NCBI GenBank assembly: GCA_018665625.1
Contig: JABJCF010000314.1
Span: 1 to 13,015 of the forward strand
DNA from: Nitrospina sp.
Lineage (GTDB): Bacteria > Nitrospinota > Nitrospinia > Nitrospinales > VA-1
DNA: 13,015 nt
Direction of reading: 5' to 3'
Part shown: positions 1 through 7,070 of the stretch, one piece after another
How the letters are laid out: the number at the start of each line of letters is the position of its first letter
Position numbering within the stretch: the stretch's first letter is position 1
Notes under the pieces: model-generated
Database searches by the model: none
Told to the model about the DNA's origin: nothing
Seen by the model: the letters and a program-made list of their open reading frames with translations, nothing else
Made by a program: the position numbers and the translations under genes

Positions 1-537
1 GCCGAATCCATCAGCACCTATTACGGCCCCCGCGTGAACGATGATATGATTTCCCAGTTCAGAATTTCGATAAAGAGTAACATTCGGATGAAAAGTACAG
101 TGGTCGCCAATTTTACAATTGGCGCCAATCACCACATTCGCATGCAAAACCACATCATTTCCAAGGGTAACATCATCGCCAATGCAAACCCCTGAAGAAA
201 GAGTTATGTTTTCACCCAGCTTTACATTGTTTCCAATAACCGCACTTGGGTGAACCCCTGGCAGCGGCCGAGGCTCTGGATGAAGCGCTTTAACCAAACG
301 AGCAAAAGCAAGTTCCGGCTTCGCGACAATGATTTGTGGAATAGACACATCAACAATCTCTTTTACAAAAACTGCGGATGCTTTAGAATTTTTTAATACA
401 TCAAAGTATTTATTTTGCATGAAGAAGGTAACATCCCCTTCTTGTGCATCATGAACTCCACGCACACCCTTTATCTCTATAGAACCCTCACCCTCCAAAG
501 TTCCAGACACTAGTGAAGCAACCTGTTCCAGCTTCAT
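1..537 (-). CDS. lpxD: UDP-3-O-acylglucosamine N-acyltransferase LpxD (3' end outside window)
   Basis: LpxD adds the N-linked 3-hydroxyacyl chain from acyl-ACP to UDP-3-O-acyl-glucosamine, the third step of lipid A synthesis, in the cytoplasm. The first 179 residues are visible, read without a break from the ATG at 537-535 to the window edge. Residues 1 to about 95 form the N-terminal LpxD domain (starts MKLEQVASLVSG, with FFMQNKYF near residue 39). From about residue 98 there are left-handed beta-helix hexapeptide repeats (VIGNNV, VTLGND, VVIGAN, CKIGDH), then the family signature VIGADGFG at 172-179. The catalytic histidine of the family lies beyond the edge. A good Shine-Dalgarno (AAGGGGG, about 6 nt before the ATG) supports the start. 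It follows lolD by 58 bp; bamA and skp, often found between lol genes and lpxD in related groups, are absent from that gap. Confidence 0.95.
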   Translation of the reverse strand, partial: MKLEQVASLVSGTLEGEGSIEIKGVRGVHDAQEGDVTFFMQNKYFDVLKNSKASAVFVKEIVDVSIPQIIVAKPELAFARLVKALHPEPRPLPGVHPSAVIGNNVKLGENITLSSGVCIGDDVTLGNDVVLHANVVIGANCKIGDHCTFHPNVTLYRNSELGNHIIVHAGAVIGADGFG

Positions 538-595
538 ACATCCCCCTTCCAGGTTTTCAAAACAGTTCTCAACAAATATTTATTTCAAAATAGAA

Positions 596-1327
596 TCAAA
601 TAACCAGACTTTTATTAATCGGATTGACCTTACCGCTTATTAACTCCAGAACTCTATCCAACTGCCCAGCGACTCGCTGACTGTGCGTAACCAGTACAAA
701 CGTTTGATTAAACTCTTTATTCAATCTGCGAATCAGCTCAATTAACTGGTCACTGGCTTGTGTATCAAGATTCCCAGTAGGCTCATCGGCCAACAACAGA
801 TCGGGCTGGTTCATTAACCCTCTTGCCAGAGCAACACGTTGGCTTTCACCTCCTGACAATTCCCCCGGCTTATGATTCATCCTATCTTTCATTCCGACCT
901 CACACAGAAGATACTCTGCTCTTTCTTTGGCAGCGGCGGTATTATTATTTTGAATGAGAGCGGGAAACATTGTGTTTTCCAAAGCAGTAAAATCTGGTAA
1001 CAAATTAAAAAACTGGAAAACAAAGCCGATATGAATATTGCGGAATTTTTCTAGAAATGAGTTTCCCTGAAGATAAATATCCCGACCTTTAAAAAACACT
1101 TCACCTTTTGCTGGCCTGTCTAAACCACCGAGGACATGCAATAAGGTGCTTTTCCCCACACCGGACGCACCAACGATTCCCAAAACTTCCCCTTCAAATA
1201 CTTCGAGGTGAGTTTCGCTTAAAACACGAATGATCTCGCGTTTGGTTTTGTAACTTTTATCGACACCCACCATTTTGATGAGGCTATTTTGTCCTGCACT
1301 TTCGGCATCATTCATAACGGAGACCAT
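596..1327 (-). CDS. lolD: Lipoprotein-releasing system ATP-binding protein LolD
   Basis: This is the cytoplasmic ATPase that powers release of mature lipoproteins from the inner membrane to the LolA carrier. All ABC motifs are visible: Walker A GASGVGKST (about 53-61), Q-loop Q105, signature LSGGESQR (157-164), Walker B LLLADEP (177-183), D-loop NLD (186-188) and H-loop H215. The 243-residue length suits LolD/MacB-type ATPases. Its partner permease lies directly upstream. The longest start (1327) overlaps the permease by 20 bp. An internal ATG at 1315-1313 overlaps the permease stop (ATGAATGA) and gives an N-terminus starting MNDAES; it is equally plausible, and neither has a clear Shine-Dalgarno. 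The tight overlap implies translational coupling. Sequence alone cannot exclude a related MacB-type exporter, but the lipoprotein-release type of the partner favours LolD. Confidence 0.92.
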   Translation of the reverse strand: MVSVMNDAESAGQNSLIKMVGVDKSYKTKREIIRVLSETHLEVFEGEVLGIVGASGVGKSTLLHVLGGLDRPAKGEVFFKGRDIYLQGNSFLEKFRNIHIGFVFQFFNLLPDFTALENTMFPALIQNNNTAAAKERAEYLLCEVGMKDRMNHKPGELSGGESQRVALARGLMNQPDLLLADEPTGNLDTQASDQLIELIRRLNKEFNQTFVLVTHSQRVAGQLDRVLELISGKVNPINKSLVI

Positions 1328-2576
1328 CTACAGGGTCCAATCGGGAAGCTCGCCATGCGGGATACAAGGAGGCTAAAAAACAAATGGCAATAGAAAAAAC
1401 CACAATAAGAAATGAATCTAAATATTGTATCTCGGAAGGAAGTTTATCCAGATAATACACATCGCTTGGGAAAGCAGTTATTCCAAATAATCTCTCAATA
1501 AAGCCTACAATCTCATTGAGGTTGGGAACAACGGTGAACCCACCCACACAACCAATCATTGTACCTGTCACTCCGATTATCAATCCTTGATAACTGAAAA
1601 TCTTCATTATACTGGTACGCGATGCCCCCATTGATTTTAAGATGGCTATTTCCTTGGTTTTTTCCATGACCACCATAAAAAGCGTACTTACTATATTAAA
1701 AGCTGCGACCAGAATGATTAAAATAAGAATAATGAACATGACGATCTTTTCAAGACGCAAGGCCGAGAAAAGGTTTTTGTTCATCCGCATCCAATCTCTT
1801 GCATAATATGGAAAGCCGAGGGTTTCTTGCAGGGATTGAGCGATTACATCTGCGTTGTCAATATCATCCACGCGAATTTCAACTCCGCTCACTTTTCCTT
1901 TCATCGCAAAAAACTTTTGCGCCGATTTCACGGAAATGAATGCGAGACTGGAATCATATTCAAACATTCCCGACTCAAAAAATCCCACTACCTTAAAAAG
2001 TTTTATTTTCGGAACTAATCCCATTGGGGTTAACCGAGATGCCGGCGAAACCATAGATACAGCGTCTCCCAACTGCACTCCCAGTTTATGCGCCAGCTCC
2101 TTGCCTAGAATAATCTTGTCGCGTCGAGGACCTGAGTTCGTTTTGGAACTTCTTTTTAACATTCCAATTTCACCCTGGACCATATTTTTTCCCAAATCAG
2201 ATACCATCGCTTCTCGATCGGGATCAACACCACGAACAACCACCCCTGAAGAACTTTCACCAAACGTGAGCATTACCTGATTAAGAATAAAGGGCGCAGC
2301 AGCTTTGACACCCTCGGCTTGCATTACCTTTTTCAGGACATCTTCAAATTTATCCATACCCGAACGAGTAATATTGGTCACAACAATATGGCTATTTGTT
2401 CCGAGAATTTTATCTCGCAGGTCTTTTCCAAAACCCGACATGACAGCAATGACCACGATTAACGCCATCACTCCAAGCGCCACACCACCAATGGATATCC
2501 AGGTATTGAGGGAGATAAACTTTTGCGTACGCTTGGCTTTTAGATGGCGCAGGCTGACAAAAAGTTCAAAGGACAT
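1308..2576 (-). CDS. lolC: Lipoprotein-releasing ABC transporter permease, LolC/LolE (LolF-like) family
   Basis: This inner-membrane permease extracts lipoproteins from the membrane and passes them to periplasmic LolA, using LolD ATPase. The 422 residues have the LolC/E layout: a short cytoplasmic start MSFELFVSLRHLKAKR, TM1 about 26-48 (GGVALGVMALIVVIAVMSGF), a large periplasmic domain about 50-270, TM2 277-304, TM3 329-351, TM4 387-406, and the family C-terminus YPAWRASRLDPVDGLRYE. The segment EKTKEIAILKSMGAS (305-319) is the coupling region that contacts the ATPase. Only one permease gene is visible here, whereas enterics have LolC and LolE. It may work as a homodimer, as proposed for LolF, unless a second copy lies elsewhere. 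It starts 12 bp after the lysS stop and overlaps lolD, so lysS, lolC and lolD look co-transcribed. No obvious Shine-Dalgarno precedes the ATG. Confidence 0.93.
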   Translation of the reverse strand: MSFELFVSLRHLKAKRTQKFISLNTWISIGGVALGVMALIVVIAVMSGFGKDLRDKILGTNSHIVVTNITRSGMDKFEDVLKKVMQAEGVKAAAPFILNQVMLTFGESSSGVVVRGVDPDREAMVSDLGKNMVQGEIGMLKRSSKTNSGPRRDKIILGKELAHKLGVQLGDAVSMVSPASRLTPMGLVPKIKLFKVVGFFESGMFEYDSSLAFISVKSAQKFFAMKGKVSGVEIRVDDIDNADVIAQSLQETLGFPYYARDWMRMNKNLFSALRLEKIVMFIILILIILVAAFNIVSTLFMVVMEKTKEIAILKSMGASRTSIMKIFSYQGLIIGVTGTMIGCVGGFTVVPNLNEIVGFIERLFGITAFPSDVYYLDKLPSEIQYLDSFLIVVFSIAICFLASLYPAWRASRLDPVDGLRYE

Positions 2577-2588
2577 ATAAGAGGTGAA

Positions 2589-4112
2589 TCAGGGACTAAT
2601 CCCCGATTCCTTTTTCAATTGAGGGAAAAGGATAACATCACGAATGGAAGGGCTGTCAGTAAACAACATAACTAAACGGTCAACACCAATACCCTCCCCA
2701 GCTGTTGGTGGCATACCGTATTCCAAGGCACGGATAAAATCATTATCCATCCAGTGAGCTTCGTCATCGCCGGCCTGACGTTCCGCCACCTGCCCTTCGA
2801 ATCTTTTCTTTTGGTCGATAGGATCATTCAACTCAGTGTAGGCATTGGCAATTTCCTTACGACCAATGAAAAGCTCAAATCGTTCTACCAAGGAAGGGTC
2901 GTCTTCCTTTCTTTTGGAAAGAGGAGACAATGCCAAAGGGTAGTCTGTAATAAAAGTGGGTTGCGACATTTTAGGTTCCACAAAATGGTCAAACAGTTTT
3001 GCTAATATTTTTTCGTGGCTGTCCTTTTTTTCAAGAGCCACTTTATTATCCAGGGCGAAAGCAGCGGTTTTTTGTGGATCGTCCAAATGCTCTTCTGCAA
3101 CACCACCAATGTCTATCAACGATTGTCGGAAGGTACACCGTCTAAAGGGCTGCGAAAAATCTATCGTCTCTGTAACAGACTCCCCATTCACGATACTGGT
3201 ATAGGGAAACTTAAAATTATTTTCTGGAAAAACTTTTTTACATATAAAACGAAACAAGTCTTCCGTTAAATCCATCAGGTCGTTGTAGTCAGCATAAGCT
3301 GTATAAAACTCAACCATAGTGAATTCAGGATTGTGTTCGGTGGAGATACCTTCGTTTCGAAAATTTCTATTGATCTCATAAACTCTTTCAATCCCCCCCA
3401 CCACCAAACGCTTAAGATATAATTCCGGTGCGACACGAAGGTACAAGTCCATATCTAATGCATTATGGTGTGTCTTAAAAGGCCGTGCCGTTGCACCGCC
3501 AGGAATGGACTGCATCATTGGAGTTTCGACTTCGAGATAATCACGTTCATTCAGATAGTCACGAAGGGCAGAAATAATTTTACTACGTAGAACGAAAACT
3601 TTTTTAACATCCGGGTTTACTATAAGGTCCACATAGCGTTGTCGATATCGCAGCTCAACATCCTTCAAGCCATGCCACTTTTCAGGAAGCGGCAATAAAG
3701 ATTTAGACAACATAGTGACCTTGCTTGCAAACAGGGTCAATTCTCCTGTTTTTGTTTTGGACACTCTTCCATCGACTCCGATAATATCTCCGATATCAAA
3801 TTTACCGAATATTTCATAGGCTTCTTCGCCCAAAGCGTTTTTATTGACAAAGGCCTGAATTTGTCCCGAGGAGTCTTGAATATTTACAAAAGTAGTTTTG
3901 CCATGCTTTCTTCGGGTCATTATCCGGCCGGCAACGATACAGGTGTGATTCTTTTCATCCAGTTCTTCCTTGGTACCCTCAGAAAAATCACGCACTATGG
4001 ATTGAATGGATGCATCCACTTTATAGCGGTTGATATAAGGGGCAATTCCTTTTGCTCTCAGGTCTTCAAGTTTTTCATGCCTGAGTTTGATCAGTTGTCC
4101 TAATTCTTCCAT
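2589..4112 (-). CDS. lysS: Lysine--tRNA ligase, class II
   Basis: Charges tRNA-Lys with lysine in the cytoplasm using ATP. The 507 residues match the usual bacterial length of about 500. An N-terminal OB-fold anticodon-binding domain covers about 57-140 ([18 protein letters not shown] is typical). The catalytic domain shows the three class II motifs: motif 1 about 181-200 (ends EVETPMM), motif 2 about 249-270 ([20 protein letters not shown], with the ATP-binding arginine), and motif 3 about 472-485 ([13 protein letters not shown]). LysRS substrate-pocket features such as GGATARPF (205-212) are intact. The gene lies 91 bp after rny and 12 bp before the lolC/E gene, so it probably heads a lysS, lolC, lolD, lpxD transcript or continues one from rny. 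No strong Shine-Dalgarno is seen before the ATG; the next in-frame ATG would cut into the OB domain. Confidence 0.97.
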   Translation of the reverse strand: MEELGQLIKLRHEKLEDLRAKGIAPYINRYKVDASIQSIVRDFSEGTKEELDEKNHTCIVAGRIMTRRKHGKTTFVNIQDSSGQIQAFVNKNALGEEAYEIFGKFDIGDIIGVDGRVSKTKTGELTLFASKVTMLSKSLLPLPEKWHGLKDVELRYRQRYVDLIVNPDVKKVFVLRSKIISALRDYLNERDYLEVETPMMQSIPGGATARPFKTHHNALDMDLYLRVAPELYLKRLVVGGIERVYEINRNFRNEGISTEHNPEFTMVEFYTAYADYNDLMDLTEDLFRFICKKVFPENNFKFPYTSIVNGESVTETIDFSQPFRRCTFRQSLIDIGGVAEEHLDDPQKTAAFALDNKVALEKKDSHEKILAKLFDHFVEPKMSQPTFITDYPLALSPLSKRKEDDPSLVERFELFIGRKEIANAYTELNDPIDQKKRFEGQVAERQAGDDEAHWMDNDFIRALEYGMPPTAGEGIGVDRLVMLFTDSPSIRDVILFPQLKKESGISP

Positions 4113-4203
4113 GAGCTAATTTATTTTTCTCGTCAAATGGTATGGGATGCCGACTTGGGAATACAGTTTTCGTCCAAGCGGAAAGTTAAGAGAATGCAGT
4201 TTA

Positions 4204-5790
4204 TTATCTAGCGAATTCAGTGAACCGAGATTCACGAACCACAGTAACTTTAATTTCACCGGGATACGTCACCTCTTTTTCAATTCTTTTCGCCACATCG
4301 CGTGCGAGGATATTGGCACCTTGATCATTGGTTCCACTTGGGGTAACAATGATACGAACTTCTCGACCCGATTGAATTGCGAAAGTTTTTTGCACACCTT
4401 TAAACGAGTCACCAATTTCTTCCAACTGCGTCATACGCTTAACATAAGTTTCAAGCATTTCACGCCGGGCACCTGGCCTGGATGCAGAAATCGTATCGCC
4501 TGCAGCAACAAGGACGGCATAAGGAGATTCGGCCTCACAATCCTCATGGTGTGCTGCGATGGCATTTAATACAAAAGGATGCTCGCCATAGCGTTTTCCA
4601 ATGTCGACTCCTAAAGAAGTATGGGTACCATCTGTCTGATGGTCGATGGCCTTGCCAATATCGTGCAACAACCCTGCTCGCTTGGCCATGTTTTCATTTA
4701 ACCCGAGTTCAACAGCAATGGCTCCGCAAACAAACGCAACCTCCTGAACATGTTCGAGAACATTCTGTGTATAGCTGGTTCTATACTTTAGCCTTCCGAG
4801 AAGTTTGACCATTTCAGGATGTACATTATCAATCCCAACGTTCAGAATCGCCTGCTCGCCTGCTTTTTGGATTTCCTGGGTAACTTCTTTTTTGCATTTA
4901 GCAACTACATCTTCTATTCGCCCTGGGTGAATGCGGCCATCTAAAGTTAAATGTTCAAGTGCTCGTCGTGCCACTTCCCGTCGGATAGGATCGAACCCAG
5001 AGAGGACTACCGCCCCCGGAGTATCGTCAATGATCAGATCAATTCCTGTGGCCTGTTCAAGGGCTCGAATATTCCGGCCTTCGCGGCCAATAATGCGCCC
5101 CTTGATATCATCACTGGGCAATTCAACCACCGCAACAGTAGTTTCAGCAACATGATCGGAAGCCAACCTCTGAACAGCCATGGTAATCAGCCTGCGGGCT
5201 TCATCATCGGCTTGCGATTTTACTTTTTCTTCAATTTTCTTTACTTCACGAGCCGCATCCATCTTGGCTTCATCGATGATTTTATTCTTCACCTCTTCAC
5301 GCGCCTTTTCAGCGGTATAAGAACCGATTACTTCCAGGTTTCGAAGTTCCTCTTCAACTAACCGCTTGTACTCCACTTTTTGCAAATCAACTTCTTTATT
5401 TTTTTCATTCAGTTTTGAAAATTCGTTTTCGATTTCCTTTTCACGCGATTGAAACTTTCCGAAATCGTTTCTCAAGTCCCTTTCTTTTTGCTCCAGATCT
5501 TTTTCAAGATCACGCAGACTATCGCGTTTGCCTTTCATTTCTCTTTCTAATTCGCCTTTAACTACCAAAGATTTTTCTTTTGCTTCGATTTCAGCTGATT
5601 TCAAGCGGTTCTCTACTTCTTTTTCCGCTTCTGAAATAATCTTTTGCCGGCGTGCTTCCGCTTCTTTGATTTGATAATCCGTAAACAGCTTTCGCAAAAA
5701 ATAACCAATCGCATAACCGATAGCCAGAGCGAACGCCATTCCCATAACCAGGGTAATGAAATTTACTTTTATGGCAGTAAAAATATGCAT
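4204..5790 (-). CDS. rny: Ribonuclease Y (membrane-anchored endoribonuclease)
   Basis: RNase Y is a membrane-tethered endoribonuclease that starts mRNA decay in many bacteria lacking RNase E. The 528 residues show the full family layout: one N-terminal TM helix (about 8-31, FITLVMGMAFALAIGYAIGY), a charged coiled coil (about 38-205), a KH RNA-binding domain (about 219-285, GRIIGREGRN at 231-240), and an HD phosphohydrolase domain with LEHVQE (about 345-350), the HD pair in LLHDIGKAIDH (374-384), AAHHEDCEAESPY (412-423) and AAGDTISASRPGARRE (429-444). The C-terminal domain, ending EIKVTVVRESRFTEFAR, is the family ending. A good Shine-Dalgarno (AAGAGG, 9 nt before ATG 5790) supports the start. 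It is separated from the cyclo-ligase by 147 bp holding palindromes and a weak promoter candidate, so it may have its own promoter. Confidence 0.97.
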   Translation of the reverse strand: MHIFTAIKVNFITLVMGMAFALAIGYAIGYFLRKLFTDYQIKEAEARRQKIISEAEKEVENRLKSAEIEAKEKSLVVKGELEREMKGKRDSLRDLEKDLEQKERDLRNDFGKFQSREKEIENEFSKLNEKNKEVDLQKVEYKRLVEEELRNLEVIGSYTAEKAREEVKNKIIDEAKMDAAREVKKIEEKVKSQADDEARRLITMAVQRLASDHVAETTVAVVELPSDDIKGRIIGREGRNIRALEQATGIDLIIDDTPGAVVLSGFDPIRREVARRALEHLTLDGRIHPGRIEDVVAKCKKEVTQEIQKAGEQAILNVGIDNVHPEMVKLLGRLKYRTSYTQNVLEHVQEVAFVCGAIAVELGLNENMAKRAGLLHDIGKAIDHQTDGTHTSLGVDIGKRYGEHPFVLNAIAAHHEDCEAESPYAVLVAAGDTISASRPGARREMLETYVKRMTQLEEIGDSFKGVQKTFAIQSGREVRIIVTPSGTNDQGANILARDVAKRIEKEVTYPGEIKVTVVRESRFTEFAR

Positions 5791-5869
5791 TTATTTACCT
5801 CTTATAAAAAGTAAACCACTTAAGCGAATATCTCTTTGCTGTAATTTTCTCTCAGGCAGCTCGCGCCCG

Positions 5870-5898
5870 TTTATCTATTGCGAACTGCACGAAGCCAA
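5870..5898 (-). promoter_or_regulatory. Weak candidate sigma70-type promoter for rny
   Basis: Reading the minus strand, TTGGCT (5898-5893, 4/6 to consensus) is followed after 17 nt by GATAAA (5875-5870, 4/6). It would start transcription near 5863 and give rny a leader of about 70 nt. Spacing is ideal but the hexamers are mediocre, so this is a candidate only. Readthrough from the cyclo-ligase gene is the alternative. Confidence 0.25.
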
Positions 5899-5907
5899 TA
5901 AAGCAAG

Positions 5908-5938
5908 TTCTAGAAATATTTCAGGTTTCCGGAAACCT
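5908..5938. repeat. Run of adjoining palindromes at the cyclo-ligase stop codon
   Basis: A perfect 16-bp palindrome, AGGTTTCCGGAAACCT, occupies 5923-5938 and overlaps the first base of the cyclo-ligase stop triplet as read on the plus strand. It abuts GAAATATTTC (5913-5922), a perfect 10-bp palindrome, which overlaps TTCTAGAA (5908-5915). As RNA the 16-mer folds into a 6-bp stem with a CCGG loop, but no U-run follows on either strand, so it is not a standard intrinsic terminator. It could be a dimeric-regulator operator upstream of rny or an mRNA 3'-end stabilising hairpin. The palindromes are seen; the role is unknown. Confidence 0.6.
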
Positions 5939-6528
5939 CAGTAGTTTAACGTGTCTTTTTCAGTAAAAACCTTGTGTACTTTTTTATCCCAAACATCTTG
6001 GTGCAGAGAATCCACTAATTGAAAACTAAAAGCGATCCCTAAACGCAAAGAGTTGTCCGGCAACTCTGTAAACAATTTGTCAAAATAACCACCACCAAAT
6101 CCAATTCGTCCGCCTGCGCCATCAAATGCCAGCCCCGGGGTAACAACGGCATCTATATCAGTTTCTGGCACGATTTTTAGATGCGACCCCGTAGGCTCAC
6201 GAATTCCCATGGCATTTAGTTTTAAGCCAGTTTCCAGACTTTCAATCTGGCAAATTTCCATTTTTTTTCCGCCTTTTATTATCCGCGGAACATAAACCTT
6301 TTTATGCAACCTTAAAGAACGCAGGATCATTGAATCCGTGCACACCTCTTTTCCAAAAGAGAGGTAATATAAAACATGGTTACGGCTCAAAAAGTCTTCG
6401 CAGGAAAAAAGGTTTTCTTCGACCTTCCTGCTAAAATCAGACACTTCCTTCGGAGTCAGATCATTTCTGCGCCGGATCATCATCTTCCGGACGGCTGCCT
6501 TATCCAATTTTGGAGCAGCGCAAGCCAT
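5938..6528 (-). CDS. fau: 5-formyltetrahydrofolate cyclo-ligase
   Basis: Converts 5-formyl-THF (folinic acid) to 5,10-methenyl-THF with ATP, returning a storage or inhibitory folate to the one-carbon pool; cytoplasmic. The 196 residues match the family length. Visible hallmarks are the N-terminal basic segment about 7-25 (KAAVRKMMIRRRNDLT), the YVPRI block (79-83), MGIREP (107-112), VVTPGLAFD (128-136), and the ATP/folate-binding signature GRIGFGGGYFDKLF (140-153). It follows the 6S RNA gene, the same zapA, ssrS, cyclo-ligase order known in gammaproteobacteria (ygfA/fau). A modest Shine-Dalgarno (AGG, 8 nt upstream) precedes the ATG at 6528. An isolated TATTAT (6559-6554) could be a -10 element close to the start, but no -35 is evident. 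The leader region upstream may be regulatory. Confidence 0.93.
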   Translation of the reverse strand: MACAAPKLDKAAVRKMMIRRRNDLTPKEVSDFSRKVEENLFSCEDFLSRNHVLYYLSFGKEVCTDSMILRSLRLHKKVYVPRIIKGGKKMEICQIESLETGLKLNAMGIREPTGSHLKIVPETDIDAVVTPGLAFDGAGGRIGFGGGYFDKLFTELPDNSLRLGIAFSFQLVDSLHQDVWDKKVHKVFTEKDTLNY

Positions 6529-6603
6529 AATCTTTACCTATCATGCAAATACGATAATAGTGAGCTGCAGTTTAGCCAGACGCATTTAAAGCTTTAGGGG
6601 AGA

Positions 6604-6641
6604 ATCAAAATCAGGGAGTTAGCCTGATAAATCAGGCCTGA
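6604..6641 (-). promoter_or_regulatory. Possible attenuator: two mutually exclusive hairpins before the cyclo-ligase gene
   Basis: On the minus strand, GCCTGAT (6637-6631 in RNA order) can pair with ATCAGGC (6628-6622). The same ATCAGG (6628-6623) can instead pair with CCTGAT (6615-6610), giving a 6-bp stem and 7-nt loop followed at once by TTTGATT, a weak terminator shape. The stop codon of the short upstream ORF (6634-6632) lies inside the first arm. A terminating ribosome could therefore mask that arm and favour the second hairpin. The pairing is seen; the regulatory reading is inference, and the U-tract is short. Confidence 0.3.
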
Positions 6642-6727
6642 GGAGAGATACGATAAGGCAAAACAACCTCTTGGCTGTTTTGAATGGATATATCAAAAAA
6701 CGAAACCAAACTCCATGTTTCGTTCAT
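6632..6727 (-). CDS. Possible 31-codon small ORF or leader peptide
   Basis: An ATG at 6727-6725 follows GGAG (6739-6736) at 8 nt spacing and opens 31 codons ending in TGA at 6634-6632. The peptide begins MNETWSLVSFFDISIQ and ends YRISPQA. It has no signal peptide, no run of one amino acid that would suggest classic amino-acid attenuation, and no family that I recognise. It overlaps a terminator-like hairpin near its start and ends inside an alternative-hairpin arm. It may be a leader peptide for the cyclo-ligase gene, but a 31-codon ORF with an SD-like match can arise by chance. Confidence 0.22.
   Translation of the reverse strand: MNETWSLVSFFDISIQNSQEVVLPYRISPQA
6695..6724 (-). terminator. 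Terminator-like hairpin downstream of 6S RNA
   Basis: On the minus strand AACGAAAC (6724-6717) and GTTTCGTT (6706-6699) form a perfect 8-bp stem around a 10-nt loop, running directly into a T-tract (six T in total from the stem end to 6695). This is the shape of a Rho-independent terminator, although the stem has only three G-C pairs. It would end transcripts from zapA and the 6S RNA gene about 115 nt past the mature 6S 3' end, implying a separate promoter for, or regulated readthrough into, the cyclo-ligase gene. Confidence 0.5.
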
Positions 6728-6839
6728 AATTTTCGCTCCGCAAATAGGTCCGGAAATCTTAAAAAAATAAAAACCGGATCATATATATTCAGGCTCACCT
6801 GGGCTGTTTTGCCCCTGAAGCTCTTAACTCAATCAAAAA

Positions 6840-7020
6840 GTCTCCCCGTTCATGCCGTGCAAAAACTATTTTTTGAACCTGTCAAGGACAGGTGGGGTAT
6901 CCGTGAACTGCTTTAGGCTTCCTACCTGGGCAGGCATGCACACCGCAGCCGATTCATCAACCCCTTTTACTAACTGTTGGCTCAAGAAATTAAACTTTTA
7001 CTCGAACACAACAGGGAGAC
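6840..7020 (-). ncRNA. ssrS: 6S RNA (RNA polymerase-binding regulatory RNA)
   Basis: 6S RNA mimics an open promoter and sequesters sigma70 RNA polymerase in stationary phase. The 181-nt segment has an 11-bp closing stem: 5' GTCTCCCTGTT (7020-7010) pairs with 3' AACGGGGAGAC (6850-6840), with one G-U pair. Internal blocks resemble the E. coli molecule: TGTTCG near the 5' end, CTTGAGCC, the central GTGTGCATGCCTGCCCAGG with GTAGGAAGCCTAAAGC, and CCTTGACAGGTTC then CACGGCATGAACGGGGAGA near the 3' end. The apical CCTGC/GTAGG hairpin is intact. Length is close to the 184 nt of E. coli. Context also matches: zapA upstream and 5-FTHF cyclo-ligase downstream, the classic ssrS location. The transcript probably starts about 15 nt upstream (near 7035), so the primary 5' end may be processed. 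The identification is by eye, without a covariance search. Confidence 0.87.
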
Positions 7021-7041
7021 AACAAATTCAAATTTCATCAC

Positions 7042-7070
7042 ATCCTAGCACAAAGGCAAAACACCCTCAA
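7042..7070 (-). promoter_or_regulatory. Probable sigma70-type promoter of the 6S RNA gene
   Basis: Reading the minus strand, TTGAGG (7070-7065) is followed by a 17-nt spacer and TAGGAT (7047-7042), with an extended -10 TGC directly before it. Each hexamer matches consensus at 4/6 and the spacing is ideal. Initiation would fall near 7035, in an A-rich stretch about 15 nt before the closing stem of the 6S RNA. The -35 lies about 25 bp after the zapA stop codon. Confidence 0.55.

Larger units (their letters stand above)
6529..6839 (-). other. 311-bp non-coding leader between 6S RNA and the cyclo-ligase gene
   Basis: No established gene is present. Reading the minus strand in order: a short U-run just after the 6S RNA (6839-6835); an inverted repeat TTCAGG/CCTGAA (6819-6814 with 6793-6788) with a nested GGGC/GCCC; a TCCGG/CCGGA pair (6778-6774 with 6753-6749) flanking a 13-nt tract with 12 T (6773-6761); a 31-codon ORF with a good Shine-Dalgarno (6727-6632); a terminator-like hairpin inside it (6724-6695); a CAAAACA/TGTTTTG inverted repeat (6685-6679 with 6668-6662); and two mutually exclusive hairpins made of TCAGG/CCTGA blocks (6641-6610). 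The density of structures suggests regulation of the folate gene, or 3' maturation and termination of the 6S transcript. Confidence 0.5.

Noticed and set aside
1855..2280. A 141-codon open frame on the plus strand opposite lolC/E
   Set aside because: It is an antisense frame of a gene with clear family motifs, has no start context of its own, and its composition mirrors the real gene. The same holds for the other open frames opposite lysS, rny, pheT and rnr.
5908..5938. A heat-shock-element-like array of TTC/GAA units or a LexA box
   Set aside because: nGAAnnTTCn arrays are eukaryotic HSF sites. The palindrome spacing also does not match the SOS boxes I know from related bacteria.
6529..6839. 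A tetrahydrofolate riboswitch upstream of the folate gene
   Set aside because: The spacing and conserved blocks of known THF riboswitches are not visible. The structures here are short inverted repeats better explained by termination or attenuation.
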